NCBI RefSeq assembly: GCF_001652265.1
Contig: NZ_LWBS01000417.1
Coordinates: forward strand, 186,001 to 250,000
Source: Rhizobium leguminosarum
GTDB taxonomy: Bacteria; Pseudomonadota; Alphaproteobacteria; Rhizobiales; Rhizobiaceae
Direction of reading: 5' to 3'
DNA: 64,000 nt
The notes under the pieces were generated by a model. It saw only the letters and a program-made list of their open reading frames with translations. It was not told the origin of the DNA and made no database searches. Numbering within the stretch: the stretch's first letter is position 1; every line of letters begins with the position of its first letter. Both the position numbers and the translations under genes were made by a program. Positions 1 through 9,305 of the stretch are shown here, one piece after another.

Positions 1-1
1 C

Positions 2-529
2 CGCCAGGGGGCCGTCAGGGTCACCCAGCTCGACATCCGGCCGCAGCCGCCGGAGAAGGAAGACAAGCTTGCCGTCTGGCCCTTCTGGGCGACGAAGATG
101 CGCACCTCGTCCTCGCAGGCTGAGGGCGCTGTGCGTGAATTCCAGGTGGCGACACTTGAATTCGTCGGCGAAGACGGTGTGCTGACCGGCGTCAAGTGCT
201 GTGAGGTCGATGAGCGCCGGCGGCCGGTTCCAGGCACGGAATTCGTCATCAGGGCCGATCTCGCCTTCATCGCCATCGGTTTCCGCGGCCCGTTCACCGG
301 CAGCGTGCTGAAGGAGCTCGACGGCAAGCTGACGCTCAACACCGACAAGCGCGGCTCGACCAACGTCGTCGCCAACGACCGCGACTACAAGACTTCGGTC
401 GACAAGTTCTGGACGGCGGGCGACGTGCGCCGCGGCCAATCGCTGGTGGTCTGGGCGATCCGTGAAGGCCGCCAGGCAGCGCGCGCCATCGACGAGGAAT
501 TGATGGGCTCGACCGTGCTACCGAACTGA
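2..529 (+). CDS. gltD: glutamate synthase small subunit, C-terminal part
   Basis: The reading frame is open from the window edge, so only the last 175 residues are present. They match the C-terminal half of the NADPH-dependent glutamate synthase small chain, which passes electrons from NADPH through FAD and Fe-S centres to the large subunit in ammonia assimilation. Visible support is the second dinucleotide-binding region ending in the FAD-contacting motif [21 protein letters not shown] (residues about 137-157 of the fragment) followed by the usual short helical tail. A strong intrinsic terminator follows 32 bases after the stop, so this is the last gene of its transcript. The rest lies upstream of the window. 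Confidence 0.93.
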   Translation, partial: RQGAVRVTQLDIRPQPPEKEDKLAVWPFWATKMRTSSSQAEGAVREFQVATLEFVGEDGVLTGVKCCEVDERRRPVPGTEFVIRADLAFIAIGFRGPFTGSVLKELDGKLTLNTDKRGSTNVVANDRDYKTSVDKFWTAGDVRRGQSLVVWAIREGRQAARAIDEELMGSTVLPN

Positions 530-560
530 CTGCTAGCTCGCACGCCTTCGCAAGACACCA

Positions 561-588
561 ACTCCGCCTTTCCGGCGGAGTTTTTTTT
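561..588 (+). terminator. intrinsic terminator of gltD
   Basis: A perfect 8-bp stem (ACTCCGCC / GGCGGAGT) with a five-base loop is followed directly by eight T residues. It lies just downstream of gltD. Confidence 0.93.
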
Positions 589-793
589 GTGTGCCGCGCT
601 TTGGCGCGACCACTTGACGCGGAGGTCGTGCGCCGCAAGCCTCAGGCAATGCCGGGAAGCCAGATTTTCCGCCGGACGCGGGCTCAGGTGGAGCCGGCGG
701 CGACCGAAGCGGAGGTGCCCCGCCGTTTTGGTCGTAGTGCATTCACTATCGGCTGCGGCGTGAGGCCGCGAATGATCGACAAGGACATTTCAA

Positions 794-1426
794 ATGGTTT
801 CCGCACTTGACAGCACGCGTTTGGTTTCGGCCCAATATGCCCTGAAAAACCTGCGCAGTTCCGACGACAGCGAGCAGGATACGCAGAGTTCTTCGGCCGC
901 CAGCATCCTGAGCAGCTACGGGCTCGATCCGAGCTCCGCCTCGCTTCTTTCCAACCAGGCGCTTTCCGGGCTGCTCGACACGCTTTCGGCCCAAAGCGAC
1001 ACGTCTGACGAGACCGATACGACGGGGGACGGCGCCGACGTCACCAGCGCCTCCTTCATGTCGATGTTGAAGCAGCAGTTGCGGGATGCGGCTGCGGCCG
1101 AAGGTGAGAGCGGCAAGGCGCATGACATGCTGGCCGCCCTCGAAGCAGGCACGCTCACCATCACCGATCCGACGCAGGGCGTGGCGGTCAACGCCTGGGA
1201 TGTTGACGATCCCGACGAGGCGGACACCGAGAGCAAGGCCGGCAAGGATATCGATGTCAGCGGCTGGAGCGACTTCCTCGACGCGCATCTGGAGCGCGGC
1301 ACCGATGGCGCCTTCGTCAAGGAAAACGGCAGCTATGTCGACCAAACGAACGACAGCAACGCCTTCTTCGGCCTGATCGGCTCGAACTACTATTATCTGA
1401 GCTGGCCGCAGGCGACGGCGAAGTAG
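794..1426 (+). CDS. hypothetical protein, Ser/Asp-rich, 210 aa
   Basis: I do not recognise a named domain. The protein is acidic and rich in Ser, Asp and Ala over residues 20-90, has no signal peptide or membrane segment, and ends in a better-ordered segment containing SNYYYLSWPQA. The start is supported by AAGGA ten bases upstream. It stands alone: a terminator lies before it and a minus-strand gene after it. The low-complexity N-terminal half and absence of a hydrophobic leader would suit a secreted or surface-associated protein, as seen for some flagellar or type I-exported proteins, but nothing here shows that. Confidence 0.75.
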   Translation: MVSALDSTRLVSAQYALKNLRSSDDSEQDTQSSSAASILSSYGLDPSSASLLSNQALSGLLDTLSAQSDTSDETDTTGDGADVTSASFMSMLKQQLRDAAAAEGESGKAHDMLAALEAGTLTITDPTQGVAVNAWDVDDPDEADTESKAGKDIDVSGWSDFLDAHLERGTDGAFVKENGSYVDQTNDSNAFFGLIGSNYYYLSWPQATAK

Positions 1427-1514
1427 ACGGAAAAGTTTAAGTTCTGCGACAGCAGTTCTCTGTACTTTCAGTGAGATTTGATTTTGTCGCGAAAGCTAGA
1501 ACATGCGAAATGGG

Positions 1515-2045
1515 CTAGGTTGGTCTGCGGTTAAACCGCGCCTCCAAGTCCATCTCCATCACGACGTCGGTCTGCAAGTCGTCACCGACCGCAAACGTGG
1601 TGCTCCCGGTTGCCGCAAATCCGGCCCGTTTGTAGAACGCTATTGCTCGCGCGTTTCGCTCGAACACGGTTAGTTCAAGTCGCGTAACGCCACGCTGTGC
1701 CGACTCACTCACAACCGTATCGAGAAGATCGTTCGCCAATCCGCTTCCTCGCCATTCGGCATCTATGCAAATCCGATTCAGAAGAGCCGAGCGACTTTCG
1801 GTTGACCCCACAACGACTTGTGCAAATCCGATGATGAGATCATCGATCGTCGCCAGGAAAACAGCGGCTGAGAGATCGACAATCTCCGCTTCCTGACGTT
1901 CCCTGTTGAAATTCTTATAGATATAGGCGTCAAGATCGGCGGCTGCCGTGTTGCTGCTGTAGGTTGCGCGGAATAGCCTTGCGGCGAAGTTGGACAAGGC
2001 TACCGCATCCGATTGGCACGCGCGTCTGATCACAAATGAGCCCAT
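1515..2045 (-). CDS. GNAT family N-acetyltransferase
   Basis: This is a 176-residue protein with a typical GNAT fold: an N-terminal strand-helix (FVIRRACQSDAVALSNF), a central FLATIDDLIIGFAQVVV strand pair, the acetyl-CoA pyrophosphate loop EWRGSGLANDLL, and the closing motif ERNARAIAFYKRAGF. It probably transfers an acetyl group from acetyl-CoA to an amine; the substrate cannot be read. The start at 2045 is preferred because an upstream ATG adds 15 residues with no place in the fold. The gene and its flanks are visibly less GC-rich than the surroundings and use more A/T-ending codons, so recent acquisition is possible. Confidence 0.82.
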   Translation of the reverse strand: MGSFVIRRACQSDAVALSNFAARLFRATYSSNTAAADLDAYIYKNFNRERQEAEIVDLSAAVFLATIDDLIIGFAQVVVGSTESRSALLNRICIDAEWRGSGLANDLLDTVVSESAQRGVTRLELTVFERNARAIAFYKRAGFAATGSTTFAVGDDLQTDVVMEMDLEARFNRRPT

Positions 2046-2207
2046 CAACCTAATGCCTGCCAATGCTTGATTGAATTTCGGCGACGTCACGAAAGTGGAT
2101 GTCCTGAGACGATCGAGGGCATAAAGTGTCTTACGTAGACGTTCTTTGCAAGGATGCCGCCCGCAAAGTCCCCGCTGCGAGCAGGTTTGGACCTCAGACG
2201 GCGCTTT

Positions 2208-3422
2208 TCACTTGACCGAGACTTCGGCCGGCGCTTTTGCCACAGGCAGGCGGTAATCGTCGACGCGGCCGGGAGGTGCTGGCGTCATTTCGCCCTGCTC
2301 GACCAGGAGATCGCGCGGCGACCGCGTCAAAGTCATCGGCGGCGGCCTGGCGCCGAGAAGCTCGGCGCCGCCGTCGAGATTGGGATCGGAGAGACTGATC
2401 GGCACGGTATGTTCGACCGGATTGGCGGGAAGGCCGAGACCGGGCAGATTGCTGGAGTCGAGGCGGACCAGATCGGGGCTTGCCTGCGTGCCGAGAAGAC
2501 GCCGCGCCGGTTTTTCCACATAGAAGGCAAGTTTGCGCCGGCCGGCCTGGGTCAGGTTGATGCCATCGGAGGTGCGCAGGCGCACCTGCTGGCCGTTCAC
2601 ATCCGAACCGGTGACGATGAAATTGCCGTTTTCATCGACGAAACCATCCCAGATATCGACGAATTCGCCGCCGATGCTTTCGACCTGGTTGCGGTAAAGC
2701 TGATTCATCTGGACGGCATCGGCCGTCATCGAATCGGATTCGAAGGCGGGAAGGCCGACCCAGAGCAGAGGGATCTTGCGGCCGGTGACTTCCTTGCCGA
2801 AGGAAAGGACACGACGGCGGTATTCGGTGAACCAGCCGTCGGTACGGAATTTTTCCTTGGCGGTGTCGGTCACCATCTGCTGGCGGTCGTTGGCGCCGAT
2901 CATGACGACGACCATTGCCGGCTTCAGCTCGTCGATCATCTTCGGCAGCTGTTCCGGCCAGTCGTAATAATCGTCGCGGACAAGACCCGAGGAGACGTTG
3001 CCGCGGGCTTCGACGACCACACCCGGCGAGGTCTCGAAGGCGGCGGTGAGGCCGTCGCCGAGGCCGCTAGCCAGGAAATCGCCGACGATCAGGATCGTCC
3101 GGGCGTCGCCGAGCTTTTGCACCGCCGGCTCCTCCTGTACGGGAGCGCGGACCGGCGGCGCGGTGCGGGTATTGACGATGGCCTTCGGCGCCGGCGGGCG
3201 TTTGCGCTGCTGGCGTCTCGGCTGCTGGATGTCAGGGGCTTGCGGCCCGTCATCGAGATAGCGCCGGCCGAGAAAGAAATCGAGGATCGATCGGCGTTGA
3301 TAACGCTGCTCCTGGGCTTCGGCGACATGCACCGGCGCAATGGCGCCAAGGCATAGCGAAGCCGCCGTCAAGGCGAGCACGAGCCAACGGATTTTACAGG
3401 TCCGATCAGTTTTCTCAGTCAT
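2208..3422 (-). CDS. DUF459 family periplasmic SGNH-hydrolase-like protein
   Basis: The protein has an N-terminal hydrophobic segment (residues about 13-36) that reads as a signal peptide or anchor, a Pro/Arg-rich linker, then an SGNH-type domain. The block I region reads ILIVGDFLASGLGDGL, block III carries the conserved G-A-N-D, and block V reads DGINLTQAG. In active SGNH enzymes these would be G-D-S and D-x-x-H; here the Ser is Phe and the His is Asn. Members of DUF459 are envelope proteins thought to act on or bind cell-wall or O-acyl groups. ATG 3422 is chosen over 3446 because it directly precedes the basic and hydrophobic leader. Confidence 0.85.
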   Translation of the reverse strand: MTEKTDRTCKIRWLVLALTAASLCLGAIAPVHVAEAQEQRYQRRSILDFFLGRRYLDDGPQAPDIQQPRRQQRKRPPAPKAIVNTRTAPPVRAPVQEEPAVQKLGDARTILIVGDFLASGLGDGLTAAFETSPGVVVEARGNVSSGLVRDDYYDWPEQLPKMIDELKPAMVVVMIGANDRQQMVTDTAKEKFRTDGWFTEYRRRVLSFGKEVTGRKIPLLWVGLPAFESDSMTADAVQMNQLYRNQVESIGGEFVDIWDGFVDENGNFIVTGSDVNGQQVRLRTSDGINLTQAGRRKLAFYVEKPARRLLGTQASPDLVRLDSSNLPGLGLPANPVEHTVPISLSDPNLDGGAELLGARPPPMTLTRSPRDLLVEQGEMTPAPPGRVDDYRLPVAKAPAEVSVK

Positions 3423-3620
3423 GGGCAGTTCCGCATCCGCCGGCATCTTGCACGCCGGGTAGGCCAGCGTCCACTCCCGCTATTATCTAGGTCACGGTTC
3501 TGCCTGTTGTAGAGCATCATGCCGAAAAGTGTGTGGGGTTTTCGGGCGGTATCATGCCCTATTTCCTTGATTCAAATGCGGATTGAGATTTCCGGCCAGT
3601 TCGGCGGAGATCATCCCGAT

Positions 3621-4844
3621 CTAGCGGCGCAATGCATTCAGAAGCGGCAAGGAGGGCTCGCCGTCCGGCTGCATGCCGATGCGCGACTGCACGGCTGATA
3701 TCGCCGCCTTCGAACCCGAGCCGAAATTGCCGTCGACCTCACCATTGTAATAGCCGAGCGTCTTCAGGCGGGTCTGCAGCTCGAATTTCTCGGTGATATC
3801 GAGGGCACCGTCCGGGCGCGGCCAGCGCTGCTGCATGCCGCCGTAGCCGGCGATCTGGTCGGCCAGCAGGCCGACGGCAAGTGCGTAGCTGTCCGAGGCA
3901 TTGTAGTTCTTGATGGTGAAGAAGTTGGCGGTCATCAGGAAGCCCGGGCCACTGGGCCCGGCCGGCATCTTCAACACGGCTTTGGTGGCACTCTCGCGGA
4001 AGGCCTTGCCGTTCGGGCGGGTCAGGCCGAGTGCCGCCCATTGGGCCAGCGTATGGGTCTTGCCGGCCTGCTTGGCGACTGCAGCGGGAACGACGACCTC
4101 GTAACCCCAGGTCTTGCCGGTGTCCCAGCCGTTTTTCATCAGGAGGTTGGCCGAGGTCGCCAGCGCGTCAGGCACCGAGTTCCAGATATCGCGATGGCCG
4201 TTGCCGTCGGCATCGACGGCATAAAGCAGGTAGCTTGTCGGAATGAACTGGGTGTGGCCCATGGCGCCGGCCCAGGAGCCGGTCATCTCGCGTGCCGGCA
4301 CGTCGCCGTTCTGCAGGATCTTCAGCGCTGCGACCAGCTGCTTCTTGGCGAATTTGGCCCGGCTCGGATCGGCATAGGCAAGCGTTGCCAAGGCGCGCGG
4401 CACGTAATGCAGCCGGTCGTCCTTGTCGAGGACCGCGCCGTAATTCGATTCCATCGACCAGATGGCCAGCAATATGGTCTTGTCGACGCCGAACCGCTGC
4501 TCGATCGCAGCGAGCGTTCTAGCGTGCTTGACGGCCATCTCGCGGCCGATCTTGACAGTATAGGGATTGACGCGGGAATCGATATAGTCCCAGATCTTCG
4601 AGGTGAATTCCGGCTGGTAGGCTGCCTTTTCGAGCACCGTTGGATCGGGCTCGCTCACCCCGGAAAAGGCCTTTTGATAGGTTGCCTTACTGATGCCACT
4701 CTGAGCGGCAGTCTGGTAAAAATCCGCGATCCATTTCTGGAAGCGGGAATCAGCTTTCGCGTTGTCGGGGACCAGTGCCACCTGGGCAGCGACAACGAGG
4801 GCGAGAGCAAGACCACGAAGGGAGTTTTTGTGATTCTGGGTCAT
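3621..4844 (-). CDS. lytic murein transglycosylase, MltB family
   Basis: This 407-residue protein has a signal peptide (residues 1-31), an SLT_2-type lytic transglycosylase domain (about 33-330) and a C-terminal peptidoglycan-binding domain (about 345-403). The catalytic glutamate is Glu132 in the motif IWSMESNYG. AMGHTQFIPTSY is the second conserved family motif. It should cleave the MurNAc-GlcNAc bond in the periplasm, forming 1,6-anhydro products. Unlike E. coli MltB there is no lipobox cysteine, so it is probably soluble in the periplasm. It is a single gene, divergent from galU. Confidence 0.93.
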   Translation of the reverse strand: MTQNHKNSLRGLALALVVAAQVALVPDNAKADSRFQKWIADFYQTAAQSGISKATYQKAFSGVSEPDPTVLEKAAYQPEFTSKIWDYIDSRVNPYTVKIGREMAVKHARTLAAIEQRFGVDKTILLAIWSMESNYGAVLDKDDRLHYVPRALATLAYADPSRAKFAKKQLVAALKILQNGDVPAREMTGSWAGAMGHTQFIPTSYLLYAVDADGNGHRDIWNSVPDALATSANLLMKNGWDTGKTWGYEVVVPAAVAKQAGKTHTLAQWAALGLTRPNGKAFRESATKAVLKMPAGPSGPGFLMTANFFTIKNYNASDSYALAVGLLADQIAGYGGMQQRWPRPDGALDITEKFELQTRLKTLGYYNGEVDGNFGSGSKAAISAVQSRIGMQPDGEPSLPLLNALRR

Positions 4845-5048
4845 CGACAGTCGTATCCGTCATCTTCAGTTTCTGGTGCAGCGGGGCATCATTTCCGCCC
4901 AGACCCGAGACTACAGGAACGGAGTCAACAAATTCTTTACCATGGCGATCCGCTGCGGTCACCATTTGCAAAACAGTAGCAATTCTATACTAGTTAAAGC
5001 TAAAAAACTCCATTTCCAAAGCGATATGATCGAAGCAGGAGGCCGGGT

Positions 5049-5936
5049 GTGGCTCAACACAACAAAGTTCGTAAAGCAGTATTTCCGGTTGCCGGGTTGG
5101 GAACGCGATTCCTTCCGGCGACAAAGGCTGTTCCGAAGGAAATGTTGACCGTCGTCGACAAGCCAATCATTCAATATGTCGTCGACGAGGCGATCGAAGC
5201 CGGGATCGAACATCTAGTCTTCGTCACCGGACGCAATAAGCACGTCATCGAAGATTATTTCGACATTCATTTCGAGCTGGAACAGACGCTGCGCGAGCGC
5301 GCCAAGAAGGCGGAAATTACCCTTCTCGCCCAGCAATTGCCGAAGGCCGGCACGGTGAGCTTCACCCGCCAGCAGGAGCCTCTCGGCCTCGGCCATGCCG
5401 TGTGGTGCGCCCGCGAGATCGTCGGCGACGAACCCTTCGCACTGTTGCTGCCGGATATGATCATGAAGGGCGACAAGGGCTGCATGAAGGGCATGATCGA
5501 CCTCTATGCCCAGAGCGGCGGCAATATCATTGCCGTCGAGGAATGCGCGCCGGACCAGGCGCATAAATACGGCATCGTCGGCGTCGGCGAGGCGATCGGC
5601 GACGGTTTCCGCATCACCGGCATGGTGGAAAAGCCTGCCAAGGGGACGGCGCCTTCCAACTTCTTCATCAACGGCCGCTATATCCTACAGCCTGAGATCT
5701 TCAAGATCCTCGAAACCCAGGAGCGCGGCGCCGGCAATGAGATCCAACTCACCGACGGCATGCTGAAGCTGCTGAAGGAACAGGTTTTCGCCGGCTACCA
5801 TTTCCGCGGCGCAACCTATGATTGCGGCGCCAAGGACGGCTTCATCCTGGCAAACGTCGCCTTCGCCCTGGAACGCGCCGATATCCGCCCCTCCGTCGAA
5901 GGCGGCTTCAGGGAACTGCTGGCCGGCCTGAAGTAA
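5049..5936 (+). CDS. galU: UTP-glucose-1-phosphate uridylyltransferase
   Basis: This enzyme makes UDP-glucose from UTP and glucose-1-phosphate for exopolysaccharide, glucan and LPS synthesis. The 295-residue length is usual. The N-terminal nucleotide-binding signature [23 protein letters not shown] (residues about 10-32) and [14 protein letters not shown] are diagnostic, and the closing LTDGMLKLL / YDCGAKDGF motifs are present. The start is GTG, with AGGAGG seven bases upstream. In rhizobia the same enzyme is often named exoN. A terminator follows within 35 bases. Confidence 0.95.
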   Translation: MAQHNKVRKAVFPVAGLGTRFLPATKAVPKEMLTVVDKPIIQYVVDEAIEAGIEHLVFVTGRNKHVIEDYFDIHFELEQTLRERAKKAEITLLAQQLPKAGTVSFTRQQEPLGLGHAVWCAREIVGDEPFALLLPDMIMKGDKGCMKGMIDLYAQSGGNIIAVEECAPDQAHKYGIVGVGEAIGDGFRITGMVEKPAKGTAPSNFFINGRYILQPEIFKILETQERGAGNEIQLTDGMLKLLKEQVFAGYHFRGATYDCGAKDGFILANVAFALERADIRPSVEGGFRELLAGLK

Positions 5937-5968
5937 GGATCCTGCTCAGCGCAGCTTCAAAGTGATAG

Positions 5969-6008
5969 AGCGCCGCGCTTCCTATCGGACGCGCGGCGCT
6001 TCTCTTTT
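5969..6008 (+). terminator. probable intrinsic terminator of galU
   Basis: A 10-bp perfect stem (AGCGCCGCGC / GCGCGGCGCT) with a 12-base loop is followed by a T-rich TCTCTTTT tract, 33 bases after the galU stop. Confidence 0.8.
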
Positions 6009-6047
6009 CCCGATGCAAGCCGCTCCCGCACTTTTGCTGGAGTTGCT

Positions 6048-6155
6048 CTAAAGCACGTCGCGATCTTTCAGATTCGCTCCTCGCGCTTTAGGTCTTTGTT
6101 TTTACGCATGTCGTTGCCGCAAAACCGCGGCACACTTTTGCGCGACATGCTTTAG
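6048..6155 (+). repeat. mosaic intergenic repeat, family A, copy 1 (full length)
   Basis: The copy is 108 bp long. It starts CTAAAGC and ends GCTTTAG. The first module folds on itself (CTAAAGC..cgcg / cgcGCTTTAG) and is joined by a T-rich stretch to a second module containing ACGCATGTCGTT..GCAAAACCGC..CGACATGC. Near-identical copies lie at 10492 and 42154, and partial copies at 35393 and 57643. Its right end overlaps the stop codon of the outer-membrane protein gene. It resembles the rhizobial RIME class of elements; the name is my inference. Confidence 0.85.
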
Positions 6156-7711
6156 CGTTTCAGCTTGAGACCGACGCCGGCTCGCCATTCCTGCGAGTCG
6201 GTCCCTTCCTTGCGCGTCGTCAGCTCGTAGCCGAGCGTGCTGGTTAGATCGAGATAGCGGCTGATATTCCAGGTCAGGCCGGTTGCGGCGGTATAGACGA
6301 GCTCGTCGTTGATGGTGCTGTCCGTGGGATAATCGCGCCATATCACCCCGCCGATCATCGTCCCGACCAGATTGTCGCGCAGCTGGTGAGTGACCGTCGT
6401 CGTCAGCGCGTGCGAGACGTAGCCGCTTTCGCCTGCCGTGGTCGATGGCTGGATGCTGGTCAGCAGGTCGAGATTGACATCGGTGCCACGGATCGGCGAC
6501 CAGAGCAGGCTCGCATCGAGCGTGGCGGTATCGATCGAGGACAGGCGGCTGTCTTCGAAATCCGCCATCTCGTAGCCGACGCCGACTTCACCCTTCAGCT
6601 TTTCACCGAGATCGACCTCGACGCCTGCCTTGGCGCCATAGCTATGGCCGGAACGCTCGTAACCGGCGGAATCTTGCGTTTCGTCATAGACCGTGCGGCC
6701 GATGTTGGCCTCGATGAACGGGATGAGCGCGGGTGACAGTTCGTAGCCGACACGGCCACGCAACGTGCCCGTCGTCTGATTGCGGTCGCTGAGGGAGACG
6801 GTCGTGCCGTTCGAAAGTTTAGCGTCCGAATAGATCGAGCGTGTCAGCGCAAGTGCAGTCGTGCCGCGCAGGATGCCGAAATCGCGCTGGACGGAGGCGC
6901 CGGCCGAAAATTCCTGGACGTCCGACTGCTGCGCGGCGTTGGTGATCGCGTCGGGATCATCGGTGTCCTCGCGGTAGAAATTATAGCCGGCGATGAGGTG
7001 CGCCGTGGTGTCGTCGGGAAGATCGAGCCTGAGATCGCTGTTGATCTTGAAGGAGGGCTGTTCCTCACCCTCGCCGCTGACATTCTTCTGCCAAGCGCCT
7101 TCCGAGGTCACGGTCAACTGATGCCGGCCCCAGTCCGAGGTCAGGGTCGCTGCTGCGTCGGTTTCAAGAAAGGCGCGCCGTTGCGTGGTATTGCCGTCCT
7201 TGGTGGTTTCGGTGTTGATGCTCTGGGTGACGCTCGGGCGGAGCACGAACGTGCCGATCGGGATTCCCGGCGTTTCCTCTGTCGAGGCACTTTCGGCAGC
7301 CCTGCGGCGTGGCAGTGTCTCGTCGAGCGGCGCTTCACGGGTGTTCAGCCGGCGTATGTCCTCGTCGAGGATTGAACCGGTAATGTCGTCGCCCGCTTGT
7401 GCATCCGGTATGGCGGGCCGCTGCTGGGTATCGTCCGCGTTTGCGGTCGTGCCGTTTGCCGCGGGAGCGGCGGTATCGTCGGTCTCGTCATCGAAACCGG
7501 CGACGGATGCGGCGCTGTACGTGGTGCGATTGTCCTGGGAGGCGGCGGAGCGGCTGTTTGCCGGTTGCGACGAGGCGGATTGCGCGAAGGCTGCCGTCTG
7601 GCTGAGAAGCAAGCAGCCGAACGCAGCAAAAGAGACGGCACGGCTCATGGCGCGGAGCGGCGTCACACTGCTCGTCTGGTTTGGCTGGCCCATGCAATTC
7701 GCGCCTGACAT
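6152..7711 (-). CDS. outer-membrane beta-barrel protein (BBP2-like)
   Basis: The sequence predicts a signal peptide (core SFAAFGCLLLSQTAAFAQ), a disordered Ser/Thr/Asp-rich segment to about residue 180, and then roughly 340 residues of alternating amphipathic strands ending in a basic/aromatic-poor strand VGLKLKR. Repeated glycine-rich turns (RGRVGYELSPALIPFIEANIGRTVYD) are typical of a transmembrane barrel of the putative beta-barrel porin 2 group. The substrate is unknown. Possible starts are 7711, 7693 and 7648; none has a clear ribosome-binding site and the last would give the most standard signal peptide. The TAA stop lies inside a family A repeat. Confidence 0.8.
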   Translation of the reverse strand: MSGANCMGQPNQTSSVTPLRAMSRAVSFAAFGCLLLSQTAAFAQSASSQPANSRSAASQDNRTTYSAASVAGFDDETDDTAAPAANGTTANADDTQQRPAIPDAQAGDDITGSILDEDIRRLNTREAPLDETLPRRRAAESASTEETPGIPIGTFVLRPSVTQSINTETTKDGNTTQRRAFLETDAAATLTSDWGRHQLTVTSEGAWQKNVSGEGEEQPSFKINSDLRLDLPDDTTAHLIAGYNFYREDTDDPDAITNAAQQSDVQEFSAGASVQRDFGILRGTTALALTRSIYSDAKLSNGTTVSLSDRNQTTGTLRGRVGYELSPALIPFIEANIGRTVYDETQDSAGYERSGHSYGAKAGVEVDLGEKLKGEVGVGYEMADFEDSRLSSIDTATLDASLLWSPIRGTDVNLDLLTSIQPSTTAGESGYVSHALTTTVTHQLRDNLVGTMIGGVIWRDYPTDSTINDELVYTAATGLTWNISRYLDLTSTLGYELTTRKEGTDSQEWRAGVGLKLKR

Positions 7712-7836
7712 GCTTTCGGTTCTTACCCAAAGGTAAAGCCTCGTGGTTAATCATTCGTTGCTGTCGGCGGGCGCTGTTTACAATTCGGAAAGAGCGCGGG
7801 GTGGACTTGGAAAGTGAAAAGGTCTAACGCAATTTC

Positions 7837-8832
7837 ATGAACAGAAGAGCGATCAACCTTGTTGAAAACAGCGTGCTCGAGTCGGCAAAACGCACGATAG
7901 AGACCGAAAGACGCGGTCTTGAAGCGCTCGAACAGGCTTTTGACAACGGATTGGCCGGCCCGTTCACACGGGCCGTCGAAGTCATCGGCGACATCTCCGG
8001 ACGCGTCATCGTCACCGGCGTCGGCAAGAGCGGGCATATCGGCGCCAAGCTCGCGGCGACATTCGCTTCGACCGGGACACCCGCCTTTTTCGTGCATGCG
8101 GCGGAGGCCAATCACGGCGATCTCGGCATGATCGCGCGCGATGACGTCGTGCTGGCGATTTCCAAGGGCGGCGAGAGCGCCGAACTCAAGAGCATCATTT
8201 CCTTCACGCGGCGCTTCTCCATTCCGCTGATCGCGATCACCTGCAGCGAAGGGTCCTCGCTCGCCGCCGCCGCCGATATCGTCCTTCTGATGCCGAACGA
8301 GCAGGAGGCCTGCCCCAATGGGCTGGCGCCGACGACCTCGACGCTGATGCAGCTTGCAATCGGCGACGCGCTGGCGGTGGCGCTTTTGGAGGCCCGCGGC
8401 TTTACCGCTACGGATTTCCACGTCTTCCATCCCGGCGGCAAGCTGGGCGCGAGCCTGATGCATGTCGCCGATATCATGCATACCGGCGAGCGGCTGCCGC
8501 TCGTTGCCAAGGGCACGCCGATGCCGGAGGCGATCACGGTGCTGTCGCGCAAGCATTTCGGCTGCGTCGGCGTGCTGGACGAAGATGGGCGGCTCTGCGG
8601 TATCGTCACCGAAGGTGACATGGCGCGCAATCTGACACGCAATCTTTCAGAGCTTGCCGTCGACGACATCATGACGCGGACGCCGAAGACGGTGAAGCAG
8701 ACGGTGCTGGCGACCGCGGCCCTGGCGCTGCTCAACCAGCATCACATTGGCGCGCTGATCGTCATCGACGACGACCGCCGGCCGGTCGGGCTGGTGCATT
8801 TCCACGACCTGCTGCGGATCGGCGTCGCCTGA
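7837..8832 (+). CDS. kdsD: arabinose-5-phosphate isomerase, KpsF/GutQ family
   Basis: The 331-residue protein has an SIS sugar-isomerase domain (about 45-185; motifs GVGKSGHIG and ISKGGESAEL) followed by two CBS domains (about 215-330). The signature FHPGGKLGASL joins them. It interconverts ribulose-5-phosphate and arabinose-5-phosphate, the first step to Kdo of lipopolysaccharide or of Kdo-containing capsules. It is divergent from the outer-membrane barrel gene. The symbol kdsD is by family; a kpsF paralogue would look the same. Confidence 0.92.
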   Translation: MNRRAINLVENSVLESAKRTIETERRGLEALEQAFDNGLAGPFTRAVEVIGDISGRVIVTGVGKSGHIGAKLAATFASTGTPAFFVHAAEANHGDLGMIARDDVVLAISKGGESAELKSIISFTRRFSIPLIAITCSEGSSLAAAADIVLLMPNEQEACPNGLAPTTSTLMQLAIGDALAVALLEARGFTATDFHVFHPGGKLGASLMHVADIMHTGERLPLVAKGTPMPEAITVLSRKHFGCVGVLDEDGRLCGIVTEGDMARNLTRNLSELAVDDIMTRTPKTVKQTVLATAALALLNQHHIGALIVIDDDRRPVGLVHFHDLLRIGVA

Positions 8833-8846
8833 TCAGAGTTGTTTGA

Positions 8847-9302
8847 TCAAACGGGCTCGACCGTCAGGTCGCGGCCGTTGCTCGAAACCACCTTCACCTG
8901 CGTTCCGACGGGCAAGTCGGGTCCCATCACCTGCCATAGCGTATCGTCGAGGCGGATGCGGCCGCGGCCTTCGCGGATCGGTTCGTGCAGCGTCGCCGTG
9001 CGGCCGACGAGGCTAGCGCCGCGCTGATTGAGGAAGGGCTCGTCGGTCGTGGCGTTGCGCAGCGTTAGCCGGCGGCCGGCGAAGGTCGTGGCAACGGCGA
9101 GAAGCGCAAAAAGGATCGCCTGCAACTCCCAGATCCAGAAGGGGCTGTCCCAGAAGAGCAGCGACAGTGCGCCGACAATCAAGGCAGCAAGTCCGATCCA
9201 GACCAGGAAGAAGCCGGGAACGATCAATTCCGCGGCGAGCAGCACGAGGCCTGCGACCCACCAGCTCCACGGACCGAGTTCGGCGACGATCTTCGCCAGC
9301 AT
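8847..9302 (-). CDS. NfeD family membrane protein
   Basis: This short-form NfeD protein (151 aa) has two or three hydrophobic segments over residues 13-75 (WWVAGLVLLAAELIVPGFFLVWIGLAALIVG...) and a C-terminal OB-fold domain (RGASLVGRTATLHEPIREGRGRIRLDDTLW). It starts three bases after the stop of the stomatin-like gene. NfeD and SPFH proteins act together in membrane microdomain organisation and membrane quality control. Confidence 0.92.
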   Translation of the reverse strand: MLAKIVAELGPWSWWVAGLVLLAAELIVPGFFLVWIGLAALIVGALSLLFWDSPFWIWELQAILFALLAVATTFAGRRLTLRNATTDEPFLNQRGASLVGRTATLHEPIREGRGRIRLDDTLWQVMGPDLPVGTQVKVVSSNGRDLTVEPV

Positions 9303-9305
9303 GGC

